Assembly (NCBI GenBank): GCA_023525975.1
Contig: CM042018.1
Span: 74,469,001 to 74,533,000 of the forward strand
DNA length: 64,000 nucleotides
Direction of reading: 5' to 3'
Origin: Smallanthus sonchifolius
Taxonomy: Eukaryota > Streptophyta > Magnoliopsida > Asterales > Asteraceae
Part shown: one piece after another, positions 11,653-21,456 of the stretch
How the letters are laid out: every line of letters begins with the position of its first letter
Position numbering within the stretch: position 1 is the stretch's first letter
Translations under genes and position numbers: made by a program
Notes under the pieces: model-generated
Seen by the model: the letters and a program-made list of their open reading frames with translations, nothing else
Database searches by the model: none
Told to the model about the DNA's origin: nothing

Positions 11653-13257
11653 CTTTGGCAATGGGAATATTTCCGAATCAGCAGCATCAGAAGTATTTTT
11701 AGTAAGAACAATATCCTCCTTAGCAATACTTGATGCAGCATCAGAATCAATATTCTGCACTTGTTCTATTTCTTCATCAACGCTTGGAACACTGTCATCA
11801 TCACAAGAATCATCACTAGAACTTTCATCATCGGTCGACTCCTCTGGTTTTTTAGAATGAATTTCTGCTACAAAAGCCTGACTCACAGCACCCACCAAGT
11901 CTTCCAGATGAATGCCCCAGTCATAGTTTTCGTCGTTCTGAGCAACCAATGCCGATGAAGCAGATGCATGATTTGTATTACCAGATGAACCATGTGACTG
12001 ATTCCTATTATGCTGAAAATTAGGTTGCTTCTTTTGAGAATCAAACTCTACCTTTGGCTTCACACATTCCTTAGCAAAGTGACTATATTCTTGACAGTTG
12101 TAACACCGAACTTTGCTTTTATCAAAACCCATGCGAGATCGACTATTTGAGCCAATATATTTTCTGCCAGTTTTCTTCAAGAAATCTTTAGCTTGACGCA
12201 TTAACTTGGCCATATTCCATTGGATATTCATTTCTTCCAGATCAACAAGGTCAATTTGTCTGAAATCTTCTTCTATAACCTCAGGATCATGTATTTTACC
12301 TCCAATAAAATTTTCATATGATGCCATGAATGAAGAAAACATAGCAAGATAATCATCAGCAACCTTCTGATTCAAATGAGATCCAGATGAAGTAGAAGCT
12401 GTAGTCGCAGAAAATCCAGAATGGCTTGAATGACCAGAATGAATTGGAACTCCAGAACACTGATCATTTGAAGAATCTTGAGCATCACTAGAAAATAATG
12501 CCACTCCATTACCAGATTTACCGGTAGATTTGGCAAAATACATTGAGGGATCCTGGATATACTCCAAGTTAGTCTCTTTCTTCTTCATATTCATGTCATG
12601 CGACTGAATCTTCCCTAGAACTTCTTCAAGAGACATGGTTTTATACTTAATATTCTCTTTGATTAAAACCGTGTACACATCAAATTTTGATGGTAAAGCC
12701 TCCAAGAATTTATCATTGATTTCCTCAGTCTCATACACCACAGAAGCACTTGCTAGTTCACTAAGAACATGATAGAATCTTGTAGCAAGATCATCCAAGG
12801 ATTCGTTTTGAAAATGTTTAAAGACCAAGAACTGCTTCTTTAATAGCTCCTTTCTACTCTTCTTCACATCCAAACTTCCTTCACACCTTTTCTGTAATGC
12901 TTCCCACAGTTGTTGAGAAGACTTGAACTGTTTAAAACTGTGATATATTTCCTTTGGAAGAGACATCGAAATACTAGCCATCTCTTTCTTTTCCCTGTCA
13001 AATAGTAGCTTCTCTTCAGTAGTTAACGCTGACACCGGCTTTGGAACATTATCCTGTCCCATCCAAGAATAAGTCGGATGCGTATAACCTTCCAAAATCG
13101 GAATCCACAAACTGGTATCGGTAAAAGATACAAACTGGTCGAACCGATCTTTCCAATTTGAATAATCAGCTAGATTCAACAACTTCGGAGGTTTTTGAGA
13201 TGTATCGATCTCATCGTCATAATTGAACATATTCGTGACTTGAACCATATTTGCCAT
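11617..13257 (-). pseudogene. Element A gag, capsid region and first zinc knuckle
   Basis: The start MANMVQVTNMFNYDDE at 13257 is preferred over the ATG at 13332, because F begins at this methionine and the extra 25 codons fall in the palindrome-bearing leader. The capsid-like part contains LNLADYSNWKDRFDQF, LWIPILEGYTHP, LWEALQKRCEG and LPSKFDVYTVLIKE, typical of copia gag. The motif DLEEMNIQWNMAKLMRQA and the CCHC knuckle CYNCQEYSHFAKEC (near residue 395 from this start) follow. The reading frame is lost at about 11670 through a one-base deletion and runs to a stop at 11617. Confidence 0.92.
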
Positions 13258-13810
13258 TTTTCCTGAAAAATTTTCCAAGTGTTGAACTCCCTTTACCCTT
13301 AGGCGAAGATAATAAGTTCGCCTTTGATACACCCAAGCGAACTTAATGAGAAGCGAACTTAATAAGTTCGCTTAAACCAGAAACTTGAAATCTGCTTAAG
13401 TTCGCTTAAATCAGAATTCAAAAATCTGATTAAGTTCGCCTAAAATAAGTTCGTTAATCCTGTGAGAAGCGAACTTGACAAGTTCGCCTGCACACAATTC
13501 AGCAAGTTCTCTTGTAGTAACAGAATCAAGATCAAGAACTCTTCAGACCAAACTCGCGAACCAGAAACATACGAAAATCATCATTAATCACTTATTTGAA
13601 GGAATTAATCAAATTTGGACCGTAGGATTGTGTAATTTGTCAAATAGAAGCTTTCTATCGGATCAATTTAGTCAAAATCCTCTTCAAAAACACCAAATCA
13701 GATCAAAATTAGTCTTGAAAACTCCATGGAAAGGAAAAACTCAAAAATTACGAATTTCATGTCAATTTGCATATAAAACCATCTAGAATCAACAAGAATC
13801 ACGAGCAATA
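13258..13810 (-). other. Element A 5' leader with palindromes
   Basis: About 550 bp between PBS and gag. GCGAACTT-type palindromes and half-sites occupy about 13303-13500, next to the gag ATG. A TTTTTCAG acceptor-like sequence lies about 6 nt before the ATG, and F has a comparable one. No ORF is supported here. Confidence 0.75.
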
Positions 13811-13824
13811 GCTCTGATACCACT
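13811..13824 (-). other. Element A primer binding site (tRNA-iMet)
   Basis: TGGTATCAGAGC on the minus strand, two bases inside the 5' LTR, matches the 3' end of plant initiator methionine tRNA as used by most plant LTR elements. Confidence 0.95.
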
Positions 13825-14306
13825 TGTAGGTCCTCATGGCGCTTCTACGGATCGATCTCGTGATAAGACGTGACGTTAACTCGGAGTGCGGAATCCAACG
13901 AATCAACTTTTATATGCATAAAAGACAATGTAGACAATCACGAAAATAACATTCTCAATTGTATTCCAAATCACAATGTTGTTTACAGACTCAATCAGAC
14001 TAATCGATAATTCTCTGTTCTATGCGTCTATGACTGACTCTGTAAACATACATATATATAGCCGTCTGACCTGAAATAAGCGAACTTATTAAGTTCGCCT
14101 CTAACAGACTAAGCGAACTTAACAAGTTCGCCTCTGATAGACTTAAGCGAACTTATTAAGTTCGCCTCTGATAGACCAGGCGAACTTAACAAGTTCGCCT
14201 CTATGTAAATTTGAATAAACACTTAGTGACATTTTACATAACAAAAACATAAAGACATAAGATCTAACTATTACAAGCTTTTGTCATTACAAACTATGTC
14301 CTAACA
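13825..14306 (-). repeat. Element A 5' LTR
   Basis: The better preserved 482-bp LTR. In the element's direction it has four 19-bp palindromes (plus-strand starts 14080, 14113, 14147 and 14180, period 33-34 bp), then TATATATA at about 14051-14060, roughly 20 bp further on. It is followed outside by the TCATA target duplication and the rest of the gypsy protease. Confidence 0.97.
14051..14198 (-). promoter_or_regulatory. Palindrome array plus TATA box in the LTR promoter of A
   Basis: All four palindromes are perfect here. Their central trinucleotides alternate ATT, AAC, ATT, AAC, separated by similar 14-15-bp spacers (CTCT.A.AGAC..A). The TATA-like core lies just downstream in the direction of transcription. 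This spacing is what an upstream binding-site array of a core promoter would look like. F has the same four-site, alternating layout at about 55539-55660. Confidence 0.7.
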
Positions 14307-14311
14307 TCATA

Positions 14312-15739
14312 TCACTAAGTTTCTTAGATATAAAACTCCTATCAACGCCAGTGTCAAAAAGGACAGAAGCAAAGTAATTATTTAAGAGAAACTTACCGGT
14401 GACCACATTATGATCGTAACTAGCTTCTCCAGATCCTAGCACGAAGGCTCGTCCCTTCGCACCATTTCCTCCACCATTGCCGTTGATACCACCATTGTTG
14501 TTATTCTGGTTATGGTTGTCGTTTCCATTACCCCCTTTCTTTAACTGAGGATAATTCTTCCGAATATGTCCCTCCTTCCCACACTCGAAACAACCCCTTG
14601 TAGATCCAGGCTATTGAAAAGGTTGCTTGGTTTGCAAATCACCCCAACAATCTTTGGCAGCATGACCTATTTTGCCACACCGCTGACAACGGTTGCAAAA
14701 CCCGAAGTGATGGAAGTTGCACTTGTTACACTTAGGAGATTTTCCCGTATAACTACCCTGATTTTGACCTGAAGAGGTCGACTGGTTGAAGTTCTTAGCA
14801 GGCTCAAACTTACGCTGCTGATGCTGTAGTTGATTAAGCTGGGGTTGGTTGAATTGGGGTCCTTTGGAGTTGGTGTGAGTGTTGGAGTGGTGGTCAAACT
14901 TGCGTTTATGATTGTCGATGGGTTTAGAGACTGAACCCCTCGGAGGTAGAGTCCCTTGAGTCATCGCCAGATCGGTTAACTTATGGGCAAGTCGGATAGT
15001 TTGCTAGATAGTGGTAGGGTTGGATGAAGTAACCATGCTTTGTATTTGAGGCAATAGACCTCCAATATATAGTTCAATTCTCTTGTAATCAGGGGTCAAC
15101 ATATGCGGGCACATAGTAGCAAGTTCATGTGAACGTGTGGTATAGAGTTCAATTTCAGAACCCTCCATCTTTAGGTTCCAGAACTCTCCCTCTAACTTCT
15201 GAATTTCATCGCGAGGACAGTACTCCTCCTTCATCATCGACTTAAACTCCTCCCACGGGAGTCCCTTTGCCATGGCCAGACCCAACATCTGGACTTGAGC
15301 GTTCCACCACGTGAGAGCCGGGCCCTCCAAAGTACAAGCAGCGAACTTGATCTGATTGGCCACTGGGCAGTTGCACATGGCAATCACCGATTCTACCTTT
15401 TCGAACCACCAGAGTAGTCCGACAGCTCCTTCAGCTCCACTAAAGGCATGGGGCTTACAGTCCATAAATGCTTTGAAGGTGTAGGCTGGTTGCTGATTCT
15501 GCTAGTTTTGCTGGCCTGGATTTAGAAACAATAAAGGATCAAAATTATAGAGCTTAGGACAGGATTTTTTTTAAGAGATGAATTGACCTCATTAGTCAAT
15601 AACTAAAGCATTTACCTGCGACATTCTGTGCTGCTAGAGCCTCCACCTCACTATCGTTTATTAGTGCCGTTAGCTCCGCTGCTGTCATGTTGATGGTACC
15701 TCGGCCACCAGCACGACCTCCACGTCCTCTTCCCGACAT
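14312..15739 (-). pseudogene. Ty3/gypsy element G gag and protease N-half
   Basis: The start MSGRGRGGRAGGRGT is at 15739. A 42-codon first exon is followed by a 100-nt intron (15516-15615), after which the frame resumes in FKAFMDCKPHAFSGAEGAVG. The gag core has WWFEKVESV, FAACTLEGPALTWWN and YCPRDEIQKLEGEFWNL. Then come zinc-knuckle cysteines in the CNKCNFHHFGFCNRCQRCG region and a further knuckle, CFECGKEGHIRKNY, whose last Cys is Tyr. The protease N-half (LFDTGVDRSFISKKLSDM) ends at element A and resumes at 868. Stops lie near 15505, 15003 and 14611. Confidence 0.9.
15516..15615 (-). other. Likely 100-nt intron in gypsy gag
   Basis: In sense orientation the exon ends GTCGCAG and the intron runs GTAAATGC to TTTCTAAATCCAG, AT/T-rich throughout. 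Removing it joins VAG to QQN and restores the gag frame through to the TFKAFMDCKP core. The spliced reading keeps a single TAG. Both splice sites fit the plant consensus. Confidence 0.7.
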
Positions 15740-15989
15740 GATTCTTCACATTCACAAACACAAAACAATGAGAAATATAATGCATATTAAACATTATTTA
15801 TGTACAAATAAGGAAATACAACATCTAATATTTTGGAAATTAAATAAATTGTAAGGCTACAAAATAAATAATTCAAACATTAAACTTCTCATGCTTTTAT
15901 TGAATGGGAACAACCTTACCCGTCTAGGTTTGAAAAGAGAAACAACATAAGTAAAACATGAAAGAAAGAAAGATAGAATAGGAAGATCA
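15740..15989 (-). other. Non-coding gap between G upstream ORF and gag
   Basis: AT-rich sequence with no ORF or repeat that I can identify. Confidence 0.6.
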
Positions 15990-16763
15990 TCAAACATCCT
16001 CGTCATTGGAAGAAACATATGATTGTGCATCGTCGATCTCCACTGGTTCCTCCTCGGGTGGCTCCTCCTCTAGGGGCTCATCCTCGAAAGGTTCCTCCTC
16101 GAAAGGCTCCTCCTCGCCGTCCGAAAGTGGAATTTCCTCAGGAAATAGGGCTGCTTGCAGTTAGGCTTCCAAGTGAGTCACTCTTTATTGAAGTCCTTCG
16201 GCAGCATGATTTGCTACTTGTAGCTGGCCTCCCAGATTAGCCACTCTCTCCAGAATCCCTTCTACATCCTGATCTGAGGTGTCCACCCTCGTCTCCAAAT
16301 GTGTCACCCGATCCACCAAAACGTTATGGACCTGATCCGTCACTGCTAGCTCGGCAGTCAACAACTCAATTCCTACCTTGTTCTCCTCCATTTGTGACTC
16401 TCGTTGTAGAATGTCAGGTATCTCCTCAGTAGCATCCTTCAGAATGCTCAACTCCCTAGACATGTAAAATACAAAGGCTGCAAAAACTTGTTCCATAGTG
16501 CATGACAAGCTAGGTAAAGTAGATGATGAGGAAGCACAACCAAAGTAAGGTGATGGGACATTTCCCATTTCGATCCACCTTTGAATCATTTGCGGGTACG
16601 CATTCCAATTACGAGCATGATTCATTTCTTGCGCGCTACTCGGTTCACCCTGGTCAACTGAATTGTCGCTAGAACTAGTCCGACGCCTTTTGGGCTCCGG
16701 GGATGGTAAGATAGGTGCATCGTGTCCTGGTGCCTTAGGTGATGGAGGTGGAGTTGACGACAT
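15990..16763 (-). pseudogene. Element G upstream ORF (before gag)
   Basis: The ORF starts MSSTPPPSPKAPGHDAP and lies between the PBS and gag. The first 190 residues include a proline-rich start, KRRRTSSSDNS, a Cys/Trp-containing middle and a coiled coil (VDRVTHLETRVDTSDQD and VANLGGQLQVANHAAEG). After two in-frame stops (near 16185 and 16160) the same frame continues into a strongly acidic tail made of EEEP-type repeats, ending EIDDAQSYVSSNDEDV at 15990. Function is unknown. It is separated from gag by about 250 bp, which could be untranslated or intronic. Confidence 0.65.
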
Positions 16764-16862
16764 GTTTCTGTAACAACATATATACGTGCCAAAATCCAAA
16801 TGACATATAACTAATGTGTGAGGCTATAGTCTAGTATGCAATCCTAGTTCTCTATAACCAAT

Positions 16863-16875
16863 GGCTCTGATACCA
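16863..16875 (-). other. Element G primer binding site (tRNA-iMet)
   Basis: TGGTATCAGAGCC on the minus strand, three bases inside the LTR end at 16879. The match to initiator Met tRNA is complete over 13 bases. Confidence 0.93.
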
Positions 16876-18392
16876 ATCTGTCACACCCCCAAATTTCAAC
16901 TAACGGAGTTTTACCGTTTGGGAAGTGACGAACCAGAATATCAGACATTAGTTATATTGAACGACTCTACATGGGACTCAAATGAAAATATCATATCAAT
17001 CAGAGTTAATGCGGAAACATAAAGAAAAGTAAATGCGCAAACACACGCGCCCAAACCAAAAGTCCAAAAGTCCAAACGTCCAACCAAAACAAGTACAATA
17101 CAAAATAATCCAAACAAACATAAATAAGCAACAATCAAAATAGATTAATCCCATGCTTGCCCTAATGTGCACCTGTACCTTATTTTAGCGTCCTGAGAAA
17201 ACATGTAAGAAAATATGTCAACACGAGGTTGGTGAGTTCACAGGTTTCAATATATAAATAAGCGTTTACCAGATTTATGATCATTCAATATGTATCTATA
17301 GGTAGCTAACCTATGTTCATGTTTAACTCAAGCGCTCACAACCGAAGCTGACTGTTTGTTTATTTGCCTCCTGCCAGGTCTATCAACACTGGCGGTGTGA
17401 GTAGGCTAACATTTCACCCGTTCGATCTCTAATCGAGTTAGCGCGACTAACGCGGGTGGGATTTGTCAAACCCAGTAGTACTACTAAATAATAACTCGCT
17501 AAGATCCATATTAACGGTCCGATATAAGATGAGGACTTTCTGTGATAGCGTGTTACGCTTAGCTTTAACATCGATAACATACGAATTACAAAATCTCAAA
17601 ATAGTTTAATCATGTTTTCTCACCCAGGTTAAAACAGTAAAAAGGGGCCGTGCAAACTCACCTGCGTTGCGTTGTAGGTAGTATCACACAAAGGATAAGT
17701 TGGAACCACGAGTGTAAGTCTCAAAAGACTTACGAATGCCCTAAAATTAGAAACACATAAATTAGGGATAATAATAGGAATTGTGACAGCGACACGGAAT
17801 GAGAAACGTCCTAAAGAAACGCTCTAATATTCAAAAGTGGACGAACGTGTCCACGGAGATAGGAATTACTTAAATAATCAAATTATAAGTACGTTACGTG
17901 ACGAATGACAAAAATAATAATAAATATAATCGAGTGTTTTGTCATTCATAAAAACTAAGAAAATAATATAATATATTATTTTTAGGTTCGAATGAATATT
18001 CTAATTACTCATTTGAGGTAAGAATAATAAATACATTATTATTATTGAAGTAATAAACACGAGTAAATAATATAATCAATTATATTATTATTTAATCACA
18101 TACGTTACACGAGGTTATAAAATGATTCGAAATAATATAAATATACAGTATTTAATAATACGGGTCATTATAAACATATATTTTATACAAAGTTATGGTT
18201 TGCAAATAGTGTAAATATATTATTTTTAATAGTAGGAAATAATAATAAAAAATGGTTTAATAATTCAAACCCGAGCCTACGGGTTGTTTCCCGGGATAAA
18301 ACACATTTATACAATATTATAATAATAGGGGGTTTGATTTTTAATATTTAAATATACTGAAAATAAATGTTCAAAAATGTTTGTGGGAGCCC

Positions 18393-18438
18393 GGTCTCGA
18401 ACCCGGGTCTCTCCCACACACGCCCAAGCCTCTAACCA
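18393..18438 (-). other. tRNA-like segment with Pol III box B
   Basis: On the minus strand TGGTTAGAGGC, like the 3' side of a tRNA D-arm, is followed about 24 bp later by GGTTCGAGACC, a perfect box B (GGTTCRANNCC). Spacing is tRNA-like. The segment does not fold as a complete tRNA by eye and no anticodon arm is evident. It is probably a tRNA-derived SINE remnant or a tRNA-like module captured in the LTR. Confidence 0.4.
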
Positions 18439-18674
18439 GTCCCGCCCGCTAGGGTGTCGCGATGATAACCAGATCAAAAATCCTTTATCAAACAACCCTC
18501 ATGGGTTCTTCTTCCCCACGCGGGCCGAACCAACCCAAGCTCGAATCCCTCGTTCCCGATATTGATTGGCAATAACAGTCGTGGGTTTTGATAATTGAGT
18601 TGTGGCGGTCCCGAGGTTAGGTTTAATTGCAAAGTTTTCATGTTTAAGATTGTTTAATTACAGAAAGAAAAGCC

Positions 18675-19200
18675 GTAACCCTAGTTTATGAACACTGAAT
18701 CGATTTGAAGTATTTTGATAATAAAAGTTTATAGAATGATAGGGCTTTTAACAAAAACGACATTGCGAATCTGAAGATGTGGTTTAATTGCATTAATTTT
18801 GTGTTTTAGATCGAAAACCCCAAATCGTAATTCCAGGATGAACCCTAATTACTGGATCAAGATCAATTCGATGATGGGAGCCCGATATTTCATAGGGCTT
18901 TCAATCTAAAGAAGACTACGAGTCTAATGGTATACTTTGATTTAGTTTAAACACGGTTTAGAGTTGAATTGGACAACTTGGTTTCATATGAACCCTAGAT
19001 TACGGGTTACAACGATTCTGATAATAAAACATCGAATTGACAAAGGGTTTTCAAAGAGTAAGGTATTGCGAATCTAACTATATAGATTAATTTCATTTTG
19101 ATTGGGTCTAGACTAGGGTTCGATTAAACCGGTCTGTGATGAACCCTATATTCTGAATTGATCGAATTGGATGGTATAAGCCCCAATTGTGATAGGGCTT
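18675..19200. repeat. Degenerate ~150-bp tandem repeat in G LTR
   Basis: Recurring landmarks at steady spacing: AACCCTA at about 18678, 18842, 18991 and 19142; AGGGCTTT or AGGGTTTT at about 18741, 18893, 19045 and 19194; and GCGAATCT-like words at about 18764, 18915 and 19066. The period is about 150 bp with three to four copies, and identity between copies is low. Confidence 0.5.
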
Positions 19201-19735
19201 TGTAGGTCCCTCGGGTGTGGCGGATCGTCACATGTAAGTAGGTCTACTAGTCGGACCGGGTGCGGAATACCCGTGACTAGGCAGAGAGTCTTACTAAAAC
19301 AAAGTAAACTAACAAGAGAATCACTATAAACGTTCTTTCTATTTTAAACACTTGAAGGTTACAGAGAGAAGTACTGAGATTACAATTTGCGTATTTGCTA
19401 TTCCGATTGCCTATATCTGCGTACTTGTCTACTGTCAACCATTCCTGTTTATACATGACCATATGCCTGAGTGCGCAGGACAATTTGCTCATGCGTACTT
19501 AGCAAGTACGCATAAGTATTCTTGCGTACTTGCTAAGTATGCAGGAGCTTTCTCGTGCGCACATACAAGTGCGCAAAACACTTAGAGAATTATGCAACAT
19601 TCAATATGTAAAAGTAAATACAACTCGATAAACTAATACATAAAGACTCTTACATACAAAGACAATTACAAACATTAAAGTACAAACTAAGACTCTATCT
19701 ATCCAGAGTGTTTGTCCCAGGAAAGTGCTTCAACA
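19201..19735 (-). repeat. Element B 3' LTR
   Basis: Starts TGTAGGTCCCTCGGG and ends TTCAACA on the plus strand. It has a TATAAACA core at about 19446-19453 and GCGTACTT-type palindromes at about 19465-19580. Confidence 0.96.
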
Positions 19736-19746
19736 AACTCCCCCTT
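19736..19746 (-). other. Element B polypurine tract
   Basis: AAGGGGGAGTT on the minus strand directly abuts the 3' LTR. Confidence 0.9.
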
Positions 19747-19796
19747 GACAACAGCTCTGGATAATCTTCAGTCTTCAGTCTTCACATCTTCGGTCT

Positions 19797-21451
19797 TCAC
19801 AGCACTTGATCTTTAGCTTCCATCTTCTTCTTGTATTCAAGGCTGAACTTAATCACCTTGTCATATTTAGAAGCAAGGAATTTTGTCCACTAGTCAGTAT
19901 GCATGCAATACGTGTCTGCTAGTGCCTCCAGATCTTTCACAGAGAAGTTGATGAAGCAGACTTCATCAAATACTCTAATTACTTCCCTTGGCACTAAGCA
20001 TCCACTTTCTGACCTCACCTTTCCAATCACCACAGCCTCGCCCGTCTTTGGATCTACGTACCAGTACCACATGTCACCAAGGATATCCTGAGATAACTTG
20101 CTCAGGGGAATCTTAGTTTCACATAGCACTGGCTTGTATACCAATTTCTTTAAGAATTTCTTAGTCACAGGATGTCTTGCTGTCTTATCCTTTACTCTCT
20201 TGGGCACCTGAGGCTTGAACACTTCGAACTTCCCAGATCTTGCTTCCCACTGTAGAACCACCCACAAACCCATCGCCACTGCATGATTAGAATGACCCAG
20301 CAGCTCTCGGTTTGCTAGGTTCACAAGGTCGTATTTGGGTAAGGAGCTGAACGCTTCATTGGTGGGTTTCAAGTATTGAACCCCCCAGATCTTTTGATTG
20401 CGAACAGCTGCTTATCCTCCTCGAACCTTACAGCCAAGATCATCCCTGTTGCTCCTTGTTTGTCTATTATAGACGTCTTTTTCCACACAGGAGCTGGACC
20501 CTTTGATGACGTAGAAGGCATATGTTTTTCTTTCGGTGCCTCTGGGTCCACAGGTGTAGGGTCAACTGGGGAGGCTTCAGTCGAGGCTTCCACATTACTT
20601 GCATGCTCGATTGAACCCGTGTTGAGCTGTGCTTCAAAGGATGGAAATTAAAAGATCTCTCCATCTTCTAACTCATACTCTCCTTCCCCGTCACCCTTGG
20701 GAATTTCAATTACAACATCCTCATCATCATCATCCCAATCATCACCAGAGTCGATATCTCCTTCTTCTAGATTAAAGAGAGCATCAATCTGTGCTTCCTT
20801 GGAATAGTCAGGCTCTAGGAATAGTATCTCATCATCAGATAAGTCCTTAAGCACGTCAGCCGCTGACTTTCCATTCTCACCACCACCACCAGATGTATCA
20901 CCACCTACTTGATGAGTAGACTCCCCCTGAGCCATTGGAATAGCAGAGATGGGCACAATTGCTAAAACTTGGTGCTCACCTCCACTAGGACCGGCTTCGG
21001 GATCCTTGTCTTTGTCGTCTTCCTTAGTCAAGTCGACAGGATGACAAGGTTCATCACCAGTGGGTGTCTTTTCTTTCTCTTTCTCCCCCTGAGCATCAAG
21101 CTTCTTGGTCAGTTCGGCAATTAGTTTGACCATTGCTTCATTCTCTTTCCTCTGTACATCAAACCTCAGCTCCAAGGATGACCTGTGACCCAGAATCATT
21201 TCATTTGTCTTGATTAGGAGCTTGTTCTGGGCCATGACGTTCTTCAGTCTTTCATCAGTCTCCGTTCTCCGGCTACGTAGGATTCTAACTTCGTCTACCA
21301 ATGAATTAATCTGTGCTTGTTGAGCGTCAGACTCCTCCTTTGATTTCCGAATAGTTTCCAATAATCCAGCAACTTAGGTTTCCAGAACATCTATCCTTGC
21401 AGCATTCGGATCAGGATGTCTGGATGATGACGCCTCGGCATTGTGAATTGG
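19797..21451 (-). pseudogene. Element B ORF2, C-terminal part
   Basis: This is the downstream part of the ORF cut by element C at 21452-21456. It has a coiled coil (from about 21361, rich in E, Q and K), the PPT-like codons QGEST, acidic stretches and the C-terminal W-repeat domain. The first repeat is degenerate (AVRFEEDKQLFAIKRSGG), followed by YKPVLCETKIPLSKLSQD and the second repeat (MWYWYVDPKTGEAVV). A TAG at about 19890 interrupts a conserved TD.W motif, after which the frame runs to 19797. Other stops lie near 21375 and 20645, and there is a frameshift near 20370. The domain order is as in A and F. Confidence 0.85.
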
Positions 21452-21456
21452 GGAAG

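Larger units (their letters stand above)
870..14306 (-). mobile_element. Ty1/copia element A, full length with extra 3' ORF
   Basis: A 13.4-kb LTR retrotransposon bounded by two 482-bp LTRs, with the 5-bp target duplication TCATA at 865-869 and 14307-14311. The internal order in the element's own direction is PBS, gag, protease, integrase, RT, RNase H, long spacer, ORF2, PPT. Integrase before RT defines Ty1/copia. An extra ORF after RNase H resembles Sirevirus organisation, although the lineage needs an RT tree. By eye the LTRs differ at roughly 18 of 482 positions. The element interrupts the protease of gypsy element G. All its ORFs carry stops or frameshifts, so it is not autonomous now. 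It is closest to element F in this window. Confidence 0.97.
16879..19200 (-). repeat. Element G 5' LTR, first part
   Basis: The LTR starts TGTCACACCCCC next to the PBS, a terminus common among gypsy elements of Asteraceae (from memory). It continues at least to 19200, where element B is inserted, and probably through 41881-42414. Its outer end was not found, so the total length is unknown but exceeds 2.8 kb if that reading is right. It contains AT-rich stretches at 17880-18300, a tRNA-like segment at about 18390-18440 and degenerate 150-bp tandem repeats at 18675-19200. Confidence 0.75.

Noticed and set aside
11507..11860. Plus-strand open frame of about 117 codons
   Set aside because: It is antisense to gag, serine-rich because it mirrors acidic sense codons, and has no homologous frame kept in F. 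I treat it as a shadow; the same applies to all other plus-strand frames.
18377..18470. A functional tRNA gene
   Set aside because: Only box B and a D-arm-like word match; no acceptor stem or anticodon arm can be paired by eye.
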